From Pontibacter fetidus (GTDB lineage Bacteria > Bacteroidota > Bacteroidia > Cytophagales > Hymenobacteraceae): 64,000 nucleotides of DNA. The position numbers were made by a program, and so were the translations under genes. Positions within the stretch are counted from its first letter, which is position 1. The number at the start of each line of letters is the position of its first letter. The notes beneath the pieces were generated by a model. That model did no database searches and had not been told where the DNA came from. It was given only the letters and a program-made list of their open reading frames with translations. The stretch covers positions 62,001 through 126,000 of the forward strand of contig NZ_JAAEAA010000005.1 in NCBI RefSeq assembly GCF_010119545.1. Reading direction: 5' to 3'. This document shows, one piece after another, positions 62,126-64,000 of this stretch.

Positions 62126-64000
62126 ATGGCTGCGGACAAAGAGCTATTAGACGATAACATTCACTGGTACAAGGACGCCATTATTTATGAGCTGCACATC
62201 AAAGCCTTTAAAGATGGCAACGGCGATGGCATAGGCGATTTTAAAGGGCTGATGCAGAAGCTGGACTACCTGGAAAGCCTGGGAGTTACAGCCATCTGGC
62301 TGCTGCCTTTTTACCCGTCTCCGCTGCGCGACGATGGCTATGATATTGCCGACTACTATAGCATAAACCCGAACTATGGCGACATGCGCGACTTTAAGCT
62401 TTTTGTGAAAGAAGCGCACCGCCGCGGCCTGAAAGTAATTACAGAACTTGTCATCAACCATACTTCGGATCAGCACCCGTGGTTCCAGCGCGCCCGCCAT
62501 GCCAAACCGGGCTCTAACCACCGCGATTTTTACGTGTGGTCCGACGACCCGACCAAGTACAAGGATGTCCGCATTATCTTTACCGACTATGAGCCAAGCA
62601 ACTGGACCTGGGACCCCGTAGCCAAGCAATACTACTGGCACCGTTTCTTCCATCACCAGCCCGACCTGAACTACGATAACCCTGCTGTGCAGAAGGAAGT
62701 GTTCAAGATGCTGGATTACTGGCTGGATTTAGGCGTGGATGGGTTCCGTCTGGATGCTGTGCCTTACCTGTTTGAGCGCGAAGGGACCAACGGCGAGAAC
62801 CTGCCTGAAACGCACGACTTCCTGAAAAAGCTGCGCGCCCACGTAGATCAGAAATATACTGGAAAACTGCTACTGGCAGAAGCCAACATGTGGCCGGAAG
62901 ATTCAGCATCGTACTTCGGCAATGGAGATGAGTGCCACATGAACTACCACTTCCCGATCATGCCGCGTTTGTTTATGTCGGTGAAGATGGAAGATCGTTA
63001 CCCGATCATCGACATTTTTGACCAGACACCGGAGATACCTGAAACCTGCCAGTGGGCTATGTTCCTGCGCAACCACGACGAGCTTACCCTGGAAATGGTA
63101 ACCGATGAAGAGCGCGATTACATGTACAAAGTTTACACCCGCGATCCGTTGGCTAAGATAAACTTGGGTATCCGTCACCGTTTGGCGCCGCTGCTGGGCA
63201 ACGACCGCAATAAGATTGAGTTGATGAACGTGCTGCTCTTCTCGATGAAGGGAACGCCAGTGGTATACTATGGCGATGAGATCGGCATGGGTGATAACTT
63301 CTACCTCGGCGACCGAGACGGCGTGCGTACGCCAATGCAATGGAGCGACGACCGCAATGCCGGATTCTCGGAAGCCAACCCGCAGAAACTGTACCTGCCT
63401 GTCATCATTGATCCGGAATATAAGTATGAGTCGGTGAACGTTGACACGCAGGAGCAAAACAGCAGCTCGTTGCTATGGTGGATGCGCCGCATCATAAACA
63501 TGCGTAAGCGTTACAAGGCTTTTGGTCGTGGAAGCATAAAATTCCTGAATCCCTCAAACTCTAAAGTACTTGCCTTTATCCGCTCTTATGAAGACGAGAA
63601 CATCCTGGTAATTGCCAACCTGTCGCGCTTCCCGGAGGCGGTGGAACTGGACATGCAGGAGTTTAAAGGCTATACTCCACGAGAAGTATTCAGCAAGAAT
63701 AAATTCCCGACTATAAAAGACGATTCCTACCTGTTTACTATTGGCGGGCACGGCTATTACTGGTTTGAGTTACAGCCACAGGAAGTATCGGCACAAAAGG
63801 TACTGGACATGCAGCGCTCCGTAATGGAAATAGCACCGTTGCACCAGCGCCTGCCGCAAAATGTGGTTCGACAGCTCGAAGCTAAAGTGCTGCCACCTTA
63901 CATACTGAACAGGCGCTGGTTTGGGGGCAAAGCGCGCACCATTCAACGCATGCAGATCATCGACAACATGCCGCTGCAGCTGAATAATCAGGGCGTGTCG
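62126..64000 (+). CDS. treS: Trehalose synthase, probably fused to maltokinase (runs off the window)
   Basis: The open frame from ATG 62126 continues to the window edge without a stop (625 codons). GH13_16 trehalose synthase: KDAIIYELHIKAFKDGNGDG, WLLPFYPSPLRDDGYD, LVINHTSDQHPWF, nucleophile Asp210 in GFRLDAVPYL, Glu252 in LLAEANMWPE, RNHDELTLEMV. It isomerises trehalose and maltose. After the barrel and C-terminal beta domain, residues from about 588 read LPPYILNRRWFGGKARTIQ, the opening of the maltokinase (Mak/Pep2) N-cap. The gene is therefore probably a TreS-Pep2 fusion coupling maltose production to phosphorylation; the kinase core lies beyond the window. Confidence 0.93.
   Translation, partial: MAADKELLDDNIHWYKDAIIYELHIKAFKDGNGDGIGDFKGLMQKLDYLESLGVTAIWLLPFYPSPLRDDGYDIADYYSINPNYGDMRDFKLFVKEAHRRGLKVITELVINHTSDQHPWFQRARHAKPGSNHRDFYVWSDDPTKYKDVRIIFTDYEPSNWTWDPVAKQYYWHRFFHHQPDLNYDNPAVQKEVFKMLDYWLDLGVDGFRLDAVPYLFEREGTNGENLPETHDFLKKLRAHVDQKYTGKLLLAEANMWPEDSASYFGNGDECHMNYHFPIMPRLFMSVKMEDRYPIIDIFDQTPEIPETCQWAMFLRNHDELTLEMVTDEERDYMYKVYTRDPLAKINLGIRHRLAPLLGNDRNKIELMNVLLFSMKGTPVVYYGDEIGMGDNFYLGDRDGVRTPMQWSDDRNAGFSEANPQKLYLPVIIDPEYKYESVNVDTQEQNSSSLLWWMRRIINMRKRYKAFGRGSIKFLNPSNSKVLAFIRSYEDENILVIANLSRFPEAVELDMQEFKGYTPREVFSKNKFPTIKDDSYLFTIGGHGYYWFELQPQEVSAQKVLDMQRSVMEIAPLHQRLPQNVVRQLEAKVLPPYILNRRWFGGKARTIQRMQIIDNMPLQLNNQGVS

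Overview
The window looks like ordinary chromosome from a Bacteroidota bacterium of the Cytophagales, most like the Hymenobacteraceae (Pontibacter-type). Three things suggest this. The protein families are typical (long PurF, SCO and cytochrome c lipoproteins, BatB/BatC-like pair, ABC-F, DUF486, SPW-repeat and YwqK-type proteins). Shine-Dalgarno sequences are mostly absent. Promoters upstream of the tRNAs fit the Bacteroidota form TTTG-N19-TAnnTTTG. No rRNA, phage, transposase gene, CRISPR array or plasmid function is visible. The family-level assignment is an inference from content.

Layout. 0-9.8 kb: a conserved unknown protein, an EF-hand lipoprotein, phenylalanine 4-hydroxylase (phhA) with a possible leader peptide and terminator ahead of it, a phosphodiesterase lipoprotein, a CotH-like secreted protein, an ABC-F ATPase, SPW and RDD membrane proteins, and glutamate racemase. 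9.8-10.8 kb: about 1 kb of stacked intergenic repeats. 10.8-13.2 kb: a YgiB/YgiC-like pair (lipoprotein plus glutathionylspermidine-synthase-like ATP-grasp) and a lipoprotein. 13.3-21.7 kb: nuoHIJKLMN, the membrane half of complex I, with nuoA-G absent from this window. 21.7-31.4 kb: purF, a YwqK-repeat protein, a HEAT-like protein, thiolase, a PAS histidine kinase and an S9 peptidase. 31.4-36.9 kb: a Cu/Zn-SOD-like lipoprotein carrying an EF-hand loop, two hotdog thioesterases, an HD hydrolase, a TetR regulator with matching palindromes in front of itself and its neighbour, and a BatC/BatB-like pair. 37.2-37.6 kb: tRNA-Ser, tRNA-Pro and tRNA-Arg. 38.2-40.3 kb: cytochrome c, SCO, a small lipoprotein and a DUF486 protein. 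40.7-42.7 kb: gyrB. 42.7-46.5 kb: an esterase and a secreted protein between two repeat-rich gaps. 46.5-51.3 kb: ppk1 and ppx convergent, an L,D-transpeptidase and a thioredoxin-fold protein. 51.5-64 kb: an alpha-glucan/trehalose locus.

The glucan locus has two divergent arms. Leftward: treZ, a GH57/DUF3536 protein, treY and malQ, for glucan trimming and glucan-to-trehalose conversion. Rightward: glgE and a treS gene whose frame continues off the window into the start of a maltokinase domain, for trehalose to maltose to maltose-1-phosphate to glucan. Together they could cycle carbon between trehalose and alpha-glucan.

The most unusual signals are in the DNA itself. The perfect 10-bp palindrome AACTATAGTT occurs at least 27 times, inside genes and between them, and half-forms are everywhere. 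Several families of short hairpins occur as inverted pairs (REPIN-like), with stems that change in a compensated way while loops stay constant. One such pair sits inside the nuo cluster.
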